Both the position numbers and the translations under genes were made by a program. Below are positions 6,504 to 14,840 of a stretch of DNA of 32,885 nt, one piece after another. Source of the stretch: Minisyncoccota bacterium (GTDB taxonomy: Bacteria; Patescibacteriota; Minisyncoccia; Minisyncoccales; JAQTVQ01); NCBI GenBank assembly GCA_028706715.1, contig JAQTVQ010000010.1:1-32885 (forward strand). Reading direction: 5' to 3'. Each line of letters starts with the position of its first letter. Position 1 is the first letter of the stretch. Below the pieces are notes generated by a model. It saw only the letters and a program-made list of their open reading frames with translations. It made no database searches and had not been told where the DNA came from.

Positions 6504-7847
6504 ATGTTTCGGACTTCAAATCTCAAGAGAATATTTTCCATTTTTTTGACGGTTTTTGTCTTATCTTTGCTTTGTCCGAAAACAGCCGCCGCATCCGGCG
6601 CATCTCTATACTTGTCTCCCAACTCGGGAACTTTTTCTGTCGGATCAACTTTTGACATTTCAGTCTTTGTTAATACCGGATCGGAAGAAGTCAATACGAT
6701 TGAAGCAAGGCTTAAATTTGATCCCAAAAAAATACAGATTGTTAATCCTGCGGCTGGAAAATCATTTATTAATGTTTGGATCGCCCAGCCCAGTTACTCA
6801 AATGTTGCGGGAACTATTATTTTCCAAGGAGGAGTGCCTTCTCCGGGAATTAAAACTTCTTCTGGCTTGGTTTCTACGGTTACTTTCAGGGCAATTTCTC
6901 CGGGCCAAACTTCAATAGAATTTTTGGATTCTTCAAAAGTGCTTTTAAATGACGGCAAGGGGACCGATGTTTTAACTTCCAAGCCAAAGGGAACTTATGA
7001 AATAACCGTTCCTCCGCCCGAAGGTCCAAAAATTTTTTCACCCAGCCATACTGACCAAAACAAATGGTATCAAAATAATAATCCCACTTTTAGCTGGGAG
7101 GCTGAAGAAGGAGTGGAGGATTTCAGTTATATCTTGGATCGCAGCCTTTACGGCGCGCCCGATAATATTGGAGAGGGAAAAGAGACATCCGTTTCTTACA
7201 GCGACTTGGAAGACGGCATTTGGTATTTTCATATTAAAGCGAAAAAAGGAGGAAGCTGGGGAGGAATCAGCAGCTATCTTGCGCAAATAGACACCACTCC
7301 GCCGGCTGTCTTTGCTCCGTCCGCTAATCCTGTTTTAAGGCAGCCGAATTTAACGACTGGCCAGCCCATTATAACTTTTTTTACGACAGATGCTCTTTCC
7401 GGAACGGCCTACTACCAATTAAAAGTGATTGATTTGTCAGATACAGGCGAAGCCGGCACGGGATTTTTTGTGGAAGCAAGCAGTCCTTATAAAATATCAA
7501 AGCTTCCTGTGGGAGAATACGAAGTGGCTGTCAGGGCTTTTGACAATGCCGGCAACTGGCGGGATTCTTCAAAAAAAATAGAGGTTTTTGACTATCAGAA
7601 AGCTTTTTATTTTACTCAAAAGGGGCTGTCCTTTTTTAATTTTTTCTTTTCATGGATGGCTATCGCCGCTTTTATTTTGATTCTAGCGGCGGCAATTATT
7701 TTTTTCACTTGGATTTATTTGCGGAATTATAAAAAAATGAAAAAGAAAAGAGAAAAGCTGGAAGGATTGATAGAAAAAGCAAGATCGGGAAAGAATGCTT
7801 TGGAAGAAAGGCTGGAGGAAAATAATAAAATAAAAGAATCTTTATGA
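6504..7847 (+). CDS. Membrane-anchored cohesin-domain protein 2
   Basis: The 447-residue protein has a signal peptide (about 1-30) and a cohesin-like domain (about 31-170) with YLSPNSGTFSVGSTFDISV, NTIEARLKFDPKKIQIV, FINVWIAQPSYSNVAGTI and VLLNDGKGTDV. A fibronectin/Ig-like domain starting at HTDQNKWYQNNNPTFSW (about 178-265) and a domain with DALSGTAYYQLKV and AFDNAGNW (about 270-365) follow, then a TM helix (about 381-405) and a 42-residue charged helical tail. The stop overlaps the start of the next gene (ATGA), so translation is probably coupled. It is parallel in design to the cohesin proteins on either side. Likely role: dockerin receptor on the cell surface. Confidence 0.85.
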   Translation: MFRTSNLKRIFSIFLTVFVLSLLCPKTAAASGASLYLSPNSGTFSVGSTFDISVFVNTGSEEVNTIEARLKFDPKKIQIVNPAAGKSFINVWIAQPSYSNVAGTIIFQGGVPSPGIKTSSGLVSTVTFRAISPGQTSIEFLDSSKVLLNDGKGTDVLTSKPKGTYEITVPPPEGPKIFSPSHTDQNKWYQNNNPTFSWEAEEGVEDFSYILDRSLYGAPDNIGEGKETSVSYSDLEDGIWYFHIKAKKGGSWGGISSYLAQIDTTPPAVFAPSANPVLRQPNLTTGQPIITFFTTDALSGTAYYQLKVIDLSDTGEAGTGFFVEASSPYKISKLPVGEYEVAVRAFDNAGNWRDSSKKIEVFDYQKAFYFTQKGLSFFNFFFSWMAIAAFILILAAAIIFFTWIYLRNYKKMKKKREKLEGLIEKARSGKNALEERLEENNKIKESL

Positions 7848-8539
7848 GAAAAAAAACAGTTTTTTTAATGCTTTTGTTTTTAAGCATGGCACTTGGCGGT
7901 TTTGCTTCAGCCGAAGAAACGGCTCCGACGATTTCAATCAGTCCGGAAAATTATTTTGCCGGAGAAGAAACCCTTTATTTGCAGGGGAGAGCAGAGCCTA
8001 ACGCAAAAGTTTTTATTTTCTTGAGAGATATTGATGGGAAAGAAACAAAGAAATGGATAGTTCAAAGCAATTCCAACGGAGACTGGAGCCTCATGTCCAA
8101 AGACTTGGTTAAGGCAGGGGAGTATAAATTTTTTGCAGGATCCCAAAAAGGAGAAGAAATGTTTTTTTCAAAAGAAAAATCAATAGAAATTTTTTTAAAT
8201 GGAATTGTAATTTTTGGACTGGCAACAAGTTTTAAAAATTTAATTTATATATTGGCGGTAATATTGGCCGTTGCCGCTGTTTTTTTCGGAACAGTTATTT
8301 TTAAAATTGAAAAAGCCAAAAAAAGGATGCGGAAAGAAGTAAAAGAAGCGCGCGATATTTGCGGAATTGTTTTTGAAAACCTTCAAGAAAAAATCAAAAA
8401 AAGGATAGAGCTTATAGACAGCCAGCCCGGTTTCAATATAGAAGAAAAAAAAGCTTTTGATGATTTGAATAAATTTTTAAATGCCGCTTGTTCGTCAATA
8501 GAAAAAGAAATCTTAGACGTGGAGAAGCTAATAAAATAA
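7844..8539 (+). CDS. Ig-like single-span membrane protein with cytoplasmic helical tail
   Basis: The 231-residue protein has a signal peptide (about 1-24, FASA|EE), one Ig-like domain (about 28-120; GRAEPNAKVFIFL, NGDWSLM), a TM helix (about 130-152) and a roughly 78-residue charged helical tail. The tail (RKEVKEARDICGIVFENLQEK... then FDDLNKFLNAA) aligns with that of the 573-residue cohesin protein downstream, and the Ig domain resembles that protein's last extracellular domain. In effect this gene is the membrane-proximal half of cohesin protein 3 encoded separately. The ATGA overlap with the preceding cohesin gene suggests the two products assemble together. No cohesin is present. The shared tail could bind a common cytoplasmic partner (inference). 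Confidence 0.75.
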   Translation: MRKKTVFLMLLFLSMALGGFASAEETAPTISISPENYFAGEETLYLQGRAEPNAKVFIFLRDIDGKETKKWIVQSNSNGDWSLMSKDLVKAGEYKFFAGSQKGEEMFFSKEKSIEIFLNGIVIFGLATSFKNLIYILAVILAVAAVFFGTVIFKIEKAKKRMRKEVKEARDICGIVFENLQEKIKKRIELIDSQPGFNIEEKKAFDDLNKFLNAACSSIEKEILDVEKLIK

Positions 8540-8553
8540 TATTATATTTTTAA

Positions 8554-10275
8554 ATGAAAATAGAGCCGCTGAATTTAATCAATAGATTTTTCTTTTTTTC
8601 TCTTGCCCTTTTCTTTTTCGTTCCGTTTGGCGACGTTTTGGCGGATCAAGCCGATTTTTATTTATCTCCGGCCAGCGGGACATATGAGCCAAACAGTTTT
8701 TTTTCGGTTTTTGTAAAATTAAACGGAAACGGCAATCCGATTAATGCGGCCGAGGCGAAAATAAGCTTTGATCCCGGCCAGCTTTTTGTGTCCAGCATTT
8801 CCAAAGCCGGCTCTATTTTCAGCTTATGGACCAACGAGCCGGTTTTTTCCAATTCGCAGGGCAGCATTTCTTTCGGAGGGGGATCTCCTTTGGCATTTAA
8901 CGGCCAAGCCGGAACTATTATAAAAATAGTTTTTCAAGCCAAAAGTTCCGGCCAAGCCAAAGTTCGTTTTGCTTCAGGCGCAATTTTAGCCGCTGACGGT
9001 AGAGGAACCAATGTTCTAGGGGAAATGATTGGAGGAGCTTATAATTTAAAATTAAGCGGTGAAGCCATCCAGCCGGAGCAGCCTATTTTAGAGCCGGAAA
9101 TAAAAGAGGGTGCTCCTGACGCGCCGATTATCTTTTCCAAAACCCATCCCGACAGCTCCAAATGGTATAGCGATCCGAATGCTGAATTTTCTTGGCAGAC
9201 TCCATCGGATATTTCGTCCGTAAGGCTTTCAGCCGGAAAGAATGCTTCTGTCCCGCCGGAAGTATTATACGATTATGGTATCTCCGAGAAAAAGATGAAA
9301 GGGCTTGAAGATGGCGTTTGGTATTTTGCCGCTCAATTTAAAAATCAAATCGGATGGGGGAAAATATCCTCTTTCAAATTTCAGATAGACTCAAAACCGC
9401 CGGAAAAATTTAAGGTTCAAATTAAAGAAGGAGAAAAAAATTCAAACTCCCAGCCAACGCTAATTTTTGAAGCGAAAGATCAAACATCCGGCATTGACCG
9501 TTATGAAATAAAAATTGATCAGCAGGATTTTATTTCAACCAAAGAATCGGAATTTAAGCTGCCCCCGCAACCTTCCGGCAAGCATATTATAGAATGCAAA
9601 GTTTTTGATAAAGCGGGAAATTACGCTCTGGCAACCGTTGAAGCGGAAGTTACTTTATTGGAAGCTCCGAAGATTATTGAGTATCCCAAAGAATTGTATC
9701 CGGGAACTCCTCTTTTAATAAAAGGATCGGCTCCTTCTGGATGTTTGGTTAAAATTCATTTGCAAAACAAAAAAACGGGAGAAACGACAGGAGAAGCCGT
9801 AGTGAATAATAACGGAGAATGGTCTTATATTGATTTTTCAATAAAAGAAAGCGGAATTTATCGTATCTTTGCTTATACGGAAGACGGCGCCGGAGGAAAA
9901 AGCCTGCCGTCGCCAAAGATTACCGTCTTGGCAACGCGTCCTGTTTTTATCAGAATAGGAGACTTTTCAATCACTTGCTTAGCCTTGCTGATTATTCTGC
10001 TTGGACTGACTCTTCTTATTCTTTTTTACATATTTTTTGCTTGGAAAAAGAAAAAAGAAAAAACAAGAGAAGAAATATCCGAAGCGGAAAAAGCCTTAAG
10101 AAAGGCATTTAAGACTTTGAGGGAAGAAGCGAAAGAACAAATATCCCGGCTAGACGGCAAAAAAGGCCTTAGCAAAAGAGAGCAGCTTGTTTATGATGAC
10201 TTGACGGAATCTTTGAAGATAGCGGAAAGATATGCCGGCGAAGCGATTAAAGACATCAGCGATGAATCTAAATAG
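8554..10275 (+). CDS. Membrane-anchored cohesin-domain protein 3 with cytoplasmic helical tail
   Basis: The 573-residue protein has a signal peptide (about 1-31, VLA|DQ) and a cohesin-like domain (about 33-170) with YLSPASGTYEPNSFFSVFV, NAAEAKISFDPGQLFV, IFSLWTNEPVFSNSQGSI and ILAADGRGTNVL. A fibronectin/Ig-like domain starts at HPDSSKWYSDPNAEFSW (about 195-280). Next comes a domain with DQTSGIDRYEIKID and VFDKAGNYA (about 285-372), then an Ig-like domain (about 375-460; GSAPSGCLVKIHL, NNGEWSY). A TM helix (about 467-492) and an 80-residue highly charged helical tail complete it. It is the largest and most complete architecture of the set and ends the run before a bidirectional terminator. 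Likely a surface scaffold or receptor for dockerin proteins, with a cytoplasmic helical segment that may connect to internal partners. Confidence 0.87.
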   Translation: MKIEPLNLINRFFFFSLALFFFVPFGDVLADQADFYLSPASGTYEPNSFFSVFVKLNGNGNPINAAEAKISFDPGQLFVSSISKAGSIFSLWTNEPVFSNSQGSISFGGGSPLAFNGQAGTIIKIVFQAKSSGQAKVRFASGAILAADGRGTNVLGEMIGGAYNLKLSGEAIQPEQPILEPEIKEGAPDAPIIFSKTHPDSSKWYSDPNAEFSWQTPSDISSVRLSAGKNASVPPEVLYDYGISEKKMKGLEDGVWYFAAQFKNQIGWGKISSFKFQIDSKPPEKFKVQIKEGEKNSNSQPTLIFEAKDQTSGIDRYEIKIDQQDFISTKESEFKLPPQPSGKHIIECKVFDKAGNYALATVEAEVTLLEAPKIIEYPKELYPGTPLLIKGSAPSGCLVKIHLQNKKTGETTGEAVVNNNGEWSYIDFSIKESGIYRIFAYTEDGAGGKSLPSPKITVLATRPVFIRIGDFSITCLALLIILLGLTLLILFYIFFAWKKKKEKTREEISEAEKALRKAFKTLREEAKEQISRLDGKKGLSKREQLVYDDLTESLKIAERYAGEAIKDISDESK

Positions 10276-10412
10276 GCATTATGAAAAACAAAAACAAAGA
10301 AAAAAAAGAGGAGCAAGCGAAAAATTTAGAAAAAGAAAAAATCAGCTGAAAGGGGAAAGCCCACAGAGAAAAGAAGAACCTCAAACCGATCAAGAATTAT
10401 TTAGACAAAACA
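10276..10412. other. Spacer after the cohesin block; one very short Lys/Glu-rich reading frame
   Basis: ATG at 10281 opens a 22-codon frame (MKNKNKEKKEEQAKNLEKEK..., stop at 10347-10349) very rich in Lys and Glu. It is too short and too low in complexity to claim as a gene, although it begins only 5 bp after the preceding stop codon. Nothing else is recognised before the hairpin. Confidence 0.25.
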
Positions 10413-10439
10413 AAAACCGTTCTTTAAAAGAACGGTTTT
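10413..10439. terminator. Bidirectional hairpin terminator between cohesin block and tRNA-Pro
   Basis: An 11-bp stem AAAACCGTTCT / AGAACGGTTTT closes on the loop TTAAA. On the minus strand it begins 7 nt after the tRNA-Pro and is followed by TTTTTGTTTTG; on the plus strand it ends the cohesin transcripts. It serves two converging units. Confidence 0.75.
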
Positions 10440-10445
10440 ATCAAG

Positions 10446-10517
10446 TCGGGGTGCTGGGAGTTGAACCCAGGTCACAAGACCCCCAGCCTTGCATAATGGC
10501 CGTTATACGACACCCCG
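10446..10517 (-). tRNA. tRNA-Pro (anticodon GGG)
   Basis: The 72-nt cloverleaf has acceptor CGGGGTG/CACCCCG with discriminator A, anticodon stem CAAGG/TCTTG, a loop CTGGGGG giving anticodon GGG, a 4-nt variable region, and T-arm CTGGG-TTCAACT-CCCAG. The D-stem is weak (GTA/TAT type). The CCA end is not encoded. It would read CCC and CCU. It has its own promoter and shares a terminator with the convergent cohesin genes. Confidence 0.85.
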
Positions 10518-10531
10518 TAAAAGACAAATAA

Positions 10532-10560
10532 AGTTTAAATCTAAAAAAGGAAAGTGTAAA
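10532..10560 (-). promoter_or_regulatory. Promoter of tRNA-Pro
   Basis: On the minus strand, -35 TTTACA (10560-10555), a 17-bp spacer and -10 TAAACT (10537-10532) predict a transcript starting about 8 nt before the mature tRNA. Confidence 0.5.
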
Positions 10561-10568
10561 GCTTTCAA

Positions 10569-10596
10569 GCAAAAGCCGCGGAATTTTTCGCGGCTT
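10569..10596 (-). terminator. Hairpin terminator after bL28
   Basis: The stem AAGCCGCG / CGCGGCTT (10573-10580 with 10589-10596) has an AT-rich 8-nt loop. Read on the minus strand it lies 23 nt after the bL28 stop and is followed by TTTGCTTG. Confidence 0.6.
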
Positions 10597-10619
10597 GCTT
10601 TGTTTTTTGGACTTTTAAT

Positions 10620-10841
10620 TTATTTGTCTTTGGCTAAAGTTTTTATACATTTAGCGCAGATTAAAATTCTTTTTCCCGCGTATTCTTTGAACTTTGGATG
10701 TTTGATATCCTCGGGAATAGAAACCCATTGAAGATTGGGCTTCTTTCTGAATTTGGGAGAGGGGTTATATTTGCCTCGCAGCTTATTAAGCTTTCTCTCC
10801 ATATGCGAAGTTTTTTCACAAATTGGACATTTCTTTGCCAT
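10620..10841 (-). CDS. rpmB: Ribosomal protein bL28
   Basis: The 73-residue large-subunit protein is recognised from MAKKCPICEK at the start, the basic stretch LNKLRGKYNPSPKFRKKPNL and the conserved LQWV segment. It keeps a zinc-ribbon pattern: Cys5/Cys8 and Cys62/Cys65. Length is normal. It is transcribed opposite to the surrounding genes and divergent from the M50 protease gene, with a good promoter just upstream and a hairpin terminator after it. Confidence 0.93.
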   Translation of the reverse strand: MAKKCPICEKTSHMERKLNKLRGKYNPSPKFRKKPNLQWVSIPEDIKHPKFKEYAGKRILICAKCIKTLAKDK

Positions 10842-10849
10842 ACCGCAAT

Positions 10850-10878
10850 ATCTTATACCATTATGAATATTTTTTCAA
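10850..10878 (-). promoter_or_regulatory. Promoter of rpmB
   Basis: On the minus strand, -35 TTGAAA (10878-10873), a 17-bp spacer and -10 TAAGAT (10855-10850) lie close before the ATG at 10841. The predicted leader is only a few nucleotides long. Confidence 0.45.
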
Positions 10879-10929
10879 GAGCCGTGATCCGTGTTTTAAT
10901 TTTTAATATATTATGATAATAGAATAGTT

Positions 10930-11535
10930 ATGGAGATTGTAATAATTTTAATTTCATTAACGATTTTATTATTTTCCGTAATCTTGCATGAGGTTGCCCA
11001 TGGCACTGTTGCCTATATGCTCGGAGATCCCACTGCAAAGCTTTCCGGAAGGCTGACTTTAAATCCGTTGAAGCACTTGGATTGGACGGGCTCTGTTTTC
11101 CTTCCTTTGGTTTTGGTGATGATAAACTCTCCGATACTTTTTGGCTGGGCAAAGCCTGTTCCGGTCAATCCTTTTAATTTTAAAGACAAGAGATGGGGAG
11201 ATTTGAAAGTCGGAATTGCCGGAGTCGCCGTTAATTTTTTGATAGCGGTTTCCTTCAGTCTTTTGGCGAGATTTTTCTTCGTATCCGAAAGCTTTTTCGG
11301 CATTCTTTATTACATAGCCGTTATAAATTTCATTTTGGGAATATTTAATTTGCTTCCGATTCCTCCCTTGGACGGATCGCATGTTCTTTTCAGTCTTTTG
11401 GGCGACAGATTTTCCGAATTCAAAATTTTTATGCGGCAATACGGTATCTTTCTTTTGGTCGCTTTAATCTTTTTGGGGCTGGGATGGATTTTTGACTTAA
11501 GTTCGTTTCTTTTTTATCTGATTTCCGGGCGCTGA
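10930..11535 (+). CDS. Site-2-type intramembrane metalloprotease (peptidase M50)
   Basis: The 201-residue polytopic membrane protein has the catalytic zinc motif HEVAH (20-24) in the first helix, and the second metal-site motif N140-LLPIPPLD148-G. Between them are conserved GRLTLNPLKHLDW and the reentrant segment FGWAKPVPVNPFNF, typical of the compact YwhC/SpoIVFB-like branch that lacks a PDZ domain. About five or six hydrophobic segments are seen. It would cleave transmembrane substrates; which ones is unknown, though many single-span proteins are encoded nearby. It stands alone between bL28 and the ribosomal superoperon. Confidence 0.92.
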   Translation: MEIVIILISLTILLFSVILHEVAHGTVAYMLGDPTAKLSGRLTLNPLKHLDWTGSVFLPLVLVMINSPILFGWAKPVPVNPFNFKDKRWGDLKVGIAGVAVNFLIAVSFSLLARFFFVSESFFGILYYIAVINFILGIFNLLPIPPLDGSHVLFSLLGDRFSEFKIFMRQYGIFLLVALIFLGLGWIFDLSSFLFYLISGR

Positions 11536-11539
11536 TTAT

Positions 11540-11566
11540 TTGACATTTCCCTTTTTATTTGATAAT
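11540..11566 (+). promoter_or_regulatory. Probable promoter of the str-S10-spc superoperon
   Basis: A perfect -35 TTGACA (11540-11545) is followed by GATAAT (11561-11566, 15-bp spacing) or TAATTT (11563-11568, 17-bp spacing). It lies directly after the protease stop codon and leaves a roughly 120-nt leader before rpsL. Confidence 0.5.
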
Positions 11567-11613
11567 TTATCCTTTGTTAATCGCTTAACATTAATATATA
11601 TTTAATAATGGAT

Positions 11614-11628
11614 AAGCGCGAAGCGCTT
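11614..11628 (+). other. Small hairpin in the rpsL leader
   Basis: AAGCGC-GAA-GCGCTT forms a 6-bp stem with a GAA triloop, followed by GATTATTTTTAT. It could be a leader structure or attenuator, or a weak terminator of the protease gene. Confidence 0.4.
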
Positions 11629-11696
11629 GATTATTTTTATTGCAAGAATTAACAGGGATTAAAGAATTAAAAATTTTAGATTTCTAAAAAATAAAA

Positions 11697-12116
11697 ATGC
11701 CTACAATACACCAATTAATAAAAAAAGGAAGAAAGTCTCAAAAGGCGAAAAGCAAATCGCCGGCTTTGCAGTTTGCGTTTAACCCTATCAAGAATGCTCC
11801 CAAAGAATACAATTCTCCTTTTAAAAAAGGCGTATGCGTTAAGGTATTTACCACCACTCCCAAAAAGCCGAATTCAGCTTTAAGAAAAGTCGCCAGGGTC
11901 AAATTGTCCAACGGCATGGAAGTTGCCGCTTACATTCCGGGCATAGGCCACAAGCTGCAGGAACACTCAATAGTTATGCTTAGGGGAGGAAAGGTAAAAG
12001 ATTTGCCCGGTGTCAGGTATCATATAGTAAGAGGAGTTTTGGATGCTTCAGGAGTGGAAGGAAGAAAAAAACAGAGAAGCGCTTACGGCGCCAAGAAGCC
12101 GAAAGCCGAACAATAA
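11697..12116 (+). CDS. rpsL: Ribosomal protein uS12
   Basis: The 139-residue decoding-centre protein starts with [20 protein letters not shown] and has the invariant [19 protein letters not shown] and [12 protein letters not shown] segments (the sites of streptomycin-resistance mutations in other bacteria are lysine here, as in sensitive strains). An extended N-terminal loop before GVCVKVF makes it somewhat longer than the E. coli protein. It is the first gene of the str operon. No Shine-Dalgarno; the leader is A-rich. Confidence 0.97.
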   Translation: MPTIHQLIKKGRKSQKAKSKSPALQFAFNPIKNAPKEYNSPFKKGVCVKVFTTTPKKPNSALRKVARVKLSNGMEVAAYIPGIGHKLQEHSIVMLRGGKVKDLPGVRYHIVRGVLDASGVEGRKKQRSAYGAKKPKAEQ

Positions 12117-12142
12117 TTTTTCTCAAAATTTAAACAATCGGT

Positions 12143-12175
12143 TGCCGCATCCATTTTTAAAAATATTTCGCGGCA
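12143..12175 (+). other. Hairpin in the rpsL-rpsG spacer, possible S7 regulatory site
   Basis: TGCCGC (12143-12148) can pair with GCGGCA (12170-12175) around an AT-rich loop that can itself pair (TTTTTAAAAA-type). In E. coli, S7 binds the S12-S7 intercistronic RNA to repress the operon. The 110-nt spacer here is one of the longer ones in the superoperon, so a similar role is possible but unproven. Confidence 0.3.
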
Positions 12176-12226
12176 TTGCTTTGCGGAAGATAAAAGTCAA
12201 TTAAATTATTTGAAATTAAAAACAAT

Positions 12227-12694
12227 ATGGCGTGCAGAAAAAACAAAAAAACAGAAATCCAGCCGGATCCTCTTTACAACGACATTGTAGTGGCTAAGTT
12301 TATAAACCACATATTAAAGAGGGGCAAAAAAACCGTAGCGCAAAAAATCGTTTACGGATCTTTTGACATAATTAAAAAAAATACCAAAAGAGAGCCGTTG
12401 GAAGTTTTCAGAGATGCCGTCCAAAATGTTTCTCCTCTTTTGGAAGTTAAATCAAAAAGAGTCGGCGGAGCCACTTATCAGGTTCCCACAGAAGTAAAAG
12501 GAGAAAGAAGATTGGGCGTTGCGATGAAATGGATTATTAATTCAGCAAAAGCTAAGAAAGGAAAAAAAATGGCCGAACATTTGGCTCAAGAATTAACAGA
12601 CGCCTCCGAAAATAAAGGAGAAGCAATCAAGAAAAAAGAGAACGCTCACAGAATGGCCGAAGCCAACAGAGCTTTTGCTCATTTTTCTTTTTAA
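12227..12694 (+). CDS. rpsG: Ribosomal protein uS7
   Basis: The 155-residue primary 16S-binding protein of the 30S head is recognised from PDPLYNDIVVAKFINHILKRGKK, RVGGATYQVP and KGEAIKKKENAHRMAEANRAFAHF. Length is normal. It starts with MACRKNKKTEIQ at an ATG with an A-rich leader, and lies 11 bp before fusA. Established role: nucleates assembly of the 30S head and can autoregulate the str operon in other bacteria. Confidence 0.97.
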   Translation: MACRKNKKTEIQPDPLYNDIVVAKFINHILKRGKKTVAQKIVYGSFDIIKKNTKREPLEVFRDAVQNVSPLLEVKSKRVGGATYQVPTEVKGERRLGVAMKWIINSAKAKKGKKMAEHLAQELTDASENKGEAIKKKENAHRMAEANRAFAHFSF

Positions 12695-12705
12695 TTTTTT
12701 AAAAT

Positions 12706-14820
12706 ATGCCTAGGAATTATTCCATAGAAAAATATAGAGACATCGGCATTATTGCTCATATAGATGCCGGAAAAACAACTACCACCGAAAGGATTCTTTT
12801 TTTTACGGGGGTTTCTCATAAAATAGGGGAAGTCCACGACGGAGAAGCCGTTATGGATTGGATGGCTCAAGAAAGAGAAAGAGGTATTACAATTACCTCT
12901 GCCGCCACTACTTGCTTTTGGACTCCTAAAAAATATTTAGACAGCCAAAGAACGGATGAATATCGTTTTAATATAATTGATACTCCCGGACACATTGACT
13001 TTACTTCGGAAGTCCAAAGATCTTTGCGCGTTCTTGATGGAGCGGTTGTCGTTTTTGACGGAGTGGCCGGAGTGGAGCCTCAATCTGAAACTGTTTGGAG
13101 GCAGGCTGATAAATATAATGTTCCCCGCATTTGCTTTGTAAACAAAATGGACAGGATGGGAGCCGACTTTGAAAAAGACCTCCAGTCTATTTGGACAAAA
13201 CTGACAACCAATGCGGTAGCGGTTCAAATTCCTATCGGATCGGAATCCGATTTTGAAGGAGTCGTTGATTTGATTGAAAGAAAGGCCCTTCATTTTGAAG
13301 GAAAGGAAGGCCAAAATGTTAAAGTTAGCGATAGCGAAATTCCGGAAAATTTAAAACAGCAGGCAGAGGAATGGCGCCAAAAAATGGTGGAAAAAATTGT
13401 TGCCGAGGACGAAGATCTAATGAATAAATATTTGGCCGGCGAAGAAATTTCCATTGAAGAATTGAGATCGGTTTTACGGCAAGCGGTTATCGCTTACAGG
13501 CTGGTTCCTGTTTTTTTTGGAACATCTTTGCGCAATAAAGGCGTGCAGCCGATGCTGGACGGAGTTTGCTATTATTTGCCAAGCCCGATTGATTTGCCTC
13601 CGACCAAAGGTATTAATCCGGATAACGGAGAAGCCGTTGAGAGAAAGGCTTCCGACAGCGAGCCTTTTTGCGCTTTGGCTTTTAAAGTCGCCACCGATCC
13701 TTTTGTGGGAAGCTTAACTTATTTCAGAGTTTACTCCGGAACCTTTAAAAAGGGCAATTATCTTTTAAACACTATTACCGGCCAAAAAGAGAGGATCGGC
13801 CGTTTGCTTCGCATGCACTCAAACCAAAGAGAAGAGGTGGAAGAAATTTTTACGGGAGATATTGTCGGCACCGTAGGATTGAAAGATACTACGACCGGAA
13901 ACACTCTTTGCGATGAAAACGCTCCTATTGTTTTGGAAAAGATTACTTTTCCGGAACCTGTTATTCATATCAAAGTGGAGCCAAAAACTAAAACTGATCA
14001 GGAAAAATTGGGAGTTTCTTTAAAGCGCCTTCAGGACGAAGATCCTACTTTTAGGATCAGGACGGATCAAGATACGGGAGAAACTATTATAGGAGGCATG
14101 GGAGAGCTTCATTTGGATATTATTATTGACCGCCTAAGAAGAGAGTTCGGCCTTGATGTTACTCCGGGACGCCCGCAAGTTGCTTACAAGGAAACCGTTG
14201 AAACCCACGCCGAAGCGGAAACGAAATATGTCAAGCAATCCGGAGGCCGCGGCCAATACGGACATGTAATGGTTAAAATTGATCCTCAAGAACAGGGACA
14301 AGGGTTTGAATTTGTAGACGAGATTAAAGGAGGAGTAATTCCCCGCGAATATATTCCAGCCGTTGAAAAAGGAGTTAAGGAAGCCTTGGAAAAAGGAGTT
14401 GTTGCCGGATTTCCAGTGGTGGATGTTAAAGTTACTTTATATGACGGCTCTTACCATGAAGTTGATTCTTCGGAAATAGCCTTTAAAATCGCCGGTTCAA
14501 TGGCGGTGCAGGAAGCGGCTAAAAAAGCCAAAGCCTTTATTATGGAGCCGATTATGAAATTGGAAGTGGTGATACAGCCGGATTCTTTAGGCGATGTCAT
14601 TGGAGATATTTCTTCAAGGAGAGGCCAAATTGAGGAAACTTCGGAGAGGGGCAATATGAAGGTTGTTGACGCCAAAGTTCCTTTGGCCGATATGTTCGGA
14701 TATGCCACTTCTTTGCGTTCCTTGACGGAGGGAAGGGGAACATTTACAATGGAATTCAGCCATTATGAAAAGGTTCCTCAAAGCATTTCTTTGGCTATTG
14801 TTGAGGGAAGAAGAAGATAA
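12706..14820 (+). CDS. fusA: Elongation factor G
   Basis: The 704-residue translocation GTPase has G1 AHIDAGKT (17-24), the switch-region motif [10 protein letters not shown] (59-68), G3 DTPGH (92-96) and G4 NKMD (146-149). Domains II-V are complete; domain IV carries [14 protein letters not shown] and [13 protein letters not shown], and the C-terminus contains [20 protein letters not shown]. Full length. It is the third gene of the str operon, followed 20 bp later by a small Phd/YefM-like gene that interrupts the usual fusA-tuf order. Confidence 0.98.
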   Translation: MPRNYSIEKYRDIGIIAHIDAGKTTTTERILFFTGVSHKIGEVHDGEAVMDWMAQERERGITITSAATTCFWTPKKYLDSQRTDEYRFNIIDTPGHIDFTSEVQRSLRVLDGAVVVFDGVAGVEPQSETVWRQADKYNVPRICFVNKMDRMGADFEKDLQSIWTKLTTNAVAVQIPIGSESDFEGVVDLIERKALHFEGKEGQNVKVSDSEIPENLKQQAEEWRQKMVEKIVAEDEDLMNKYLAGEEISIEELRSVLRQAVIAYRLVPVFFGTSLRNKGVQPMLDGVCYYLPSPIDLPPTKGINPDNGEAVERKASDSEPFCALAFKVATDPFVGSLTYFRVYSGTFKKGNYLLNTITGQKERIGRLLRMHSNQREEVEEIFTGDIVGTVGLKDTTTGNTLCDENAPIVLEKITFPEPVIHIKVEPKTKTDQEKLGVSLKRLQDEDPTFRIRTDQDTGETIIGGMGELHLDIIIDRLRREFGLDVTPGRPQVAYKETVETHAEAETKYVKQSGGRGQYGHVMVKIDPQEQGQGFEFVDEIKGGVIPREYIPAVEKGVKEALEKGVVAGFPVVDVKVTLYDGSYHEVDSSEIAFKIAGSMAVQEAAKKAKAFIMEPIMKLEVVIQPDSLGDVIGDISSRRGQIEETSERGNMKVVDAKVPLADMFGYATSLRSLTEGRGTFTMEFSHYEKVPQSISLAIVEGRRR

Positions 14821-14840
14821 TATTTAAGAGAGCCGGCCGT

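Noticed and set aside
4228-10275. Cellulosome or polysaccharide-degrading locus
   Set aside because: Cohesins and a dockerin are present, but no glycoside hydrolase, carbohydrate-binding module or S-layer homology domain was seen among the genes.
10232-10531. 99-codon plus-strand frame spanning the cohesin gene end and the tRNA-Pro
   Set aside because: It overlaps a real gene in another frame, a terminator hairpin and the tRNA; composition is an artefact of A-rich DNA.
10489-10731. 80-codon plus-strand frame over tRNA-Pro and bL28
   Set aside because: Antisense to two well-supported genes, no family features.
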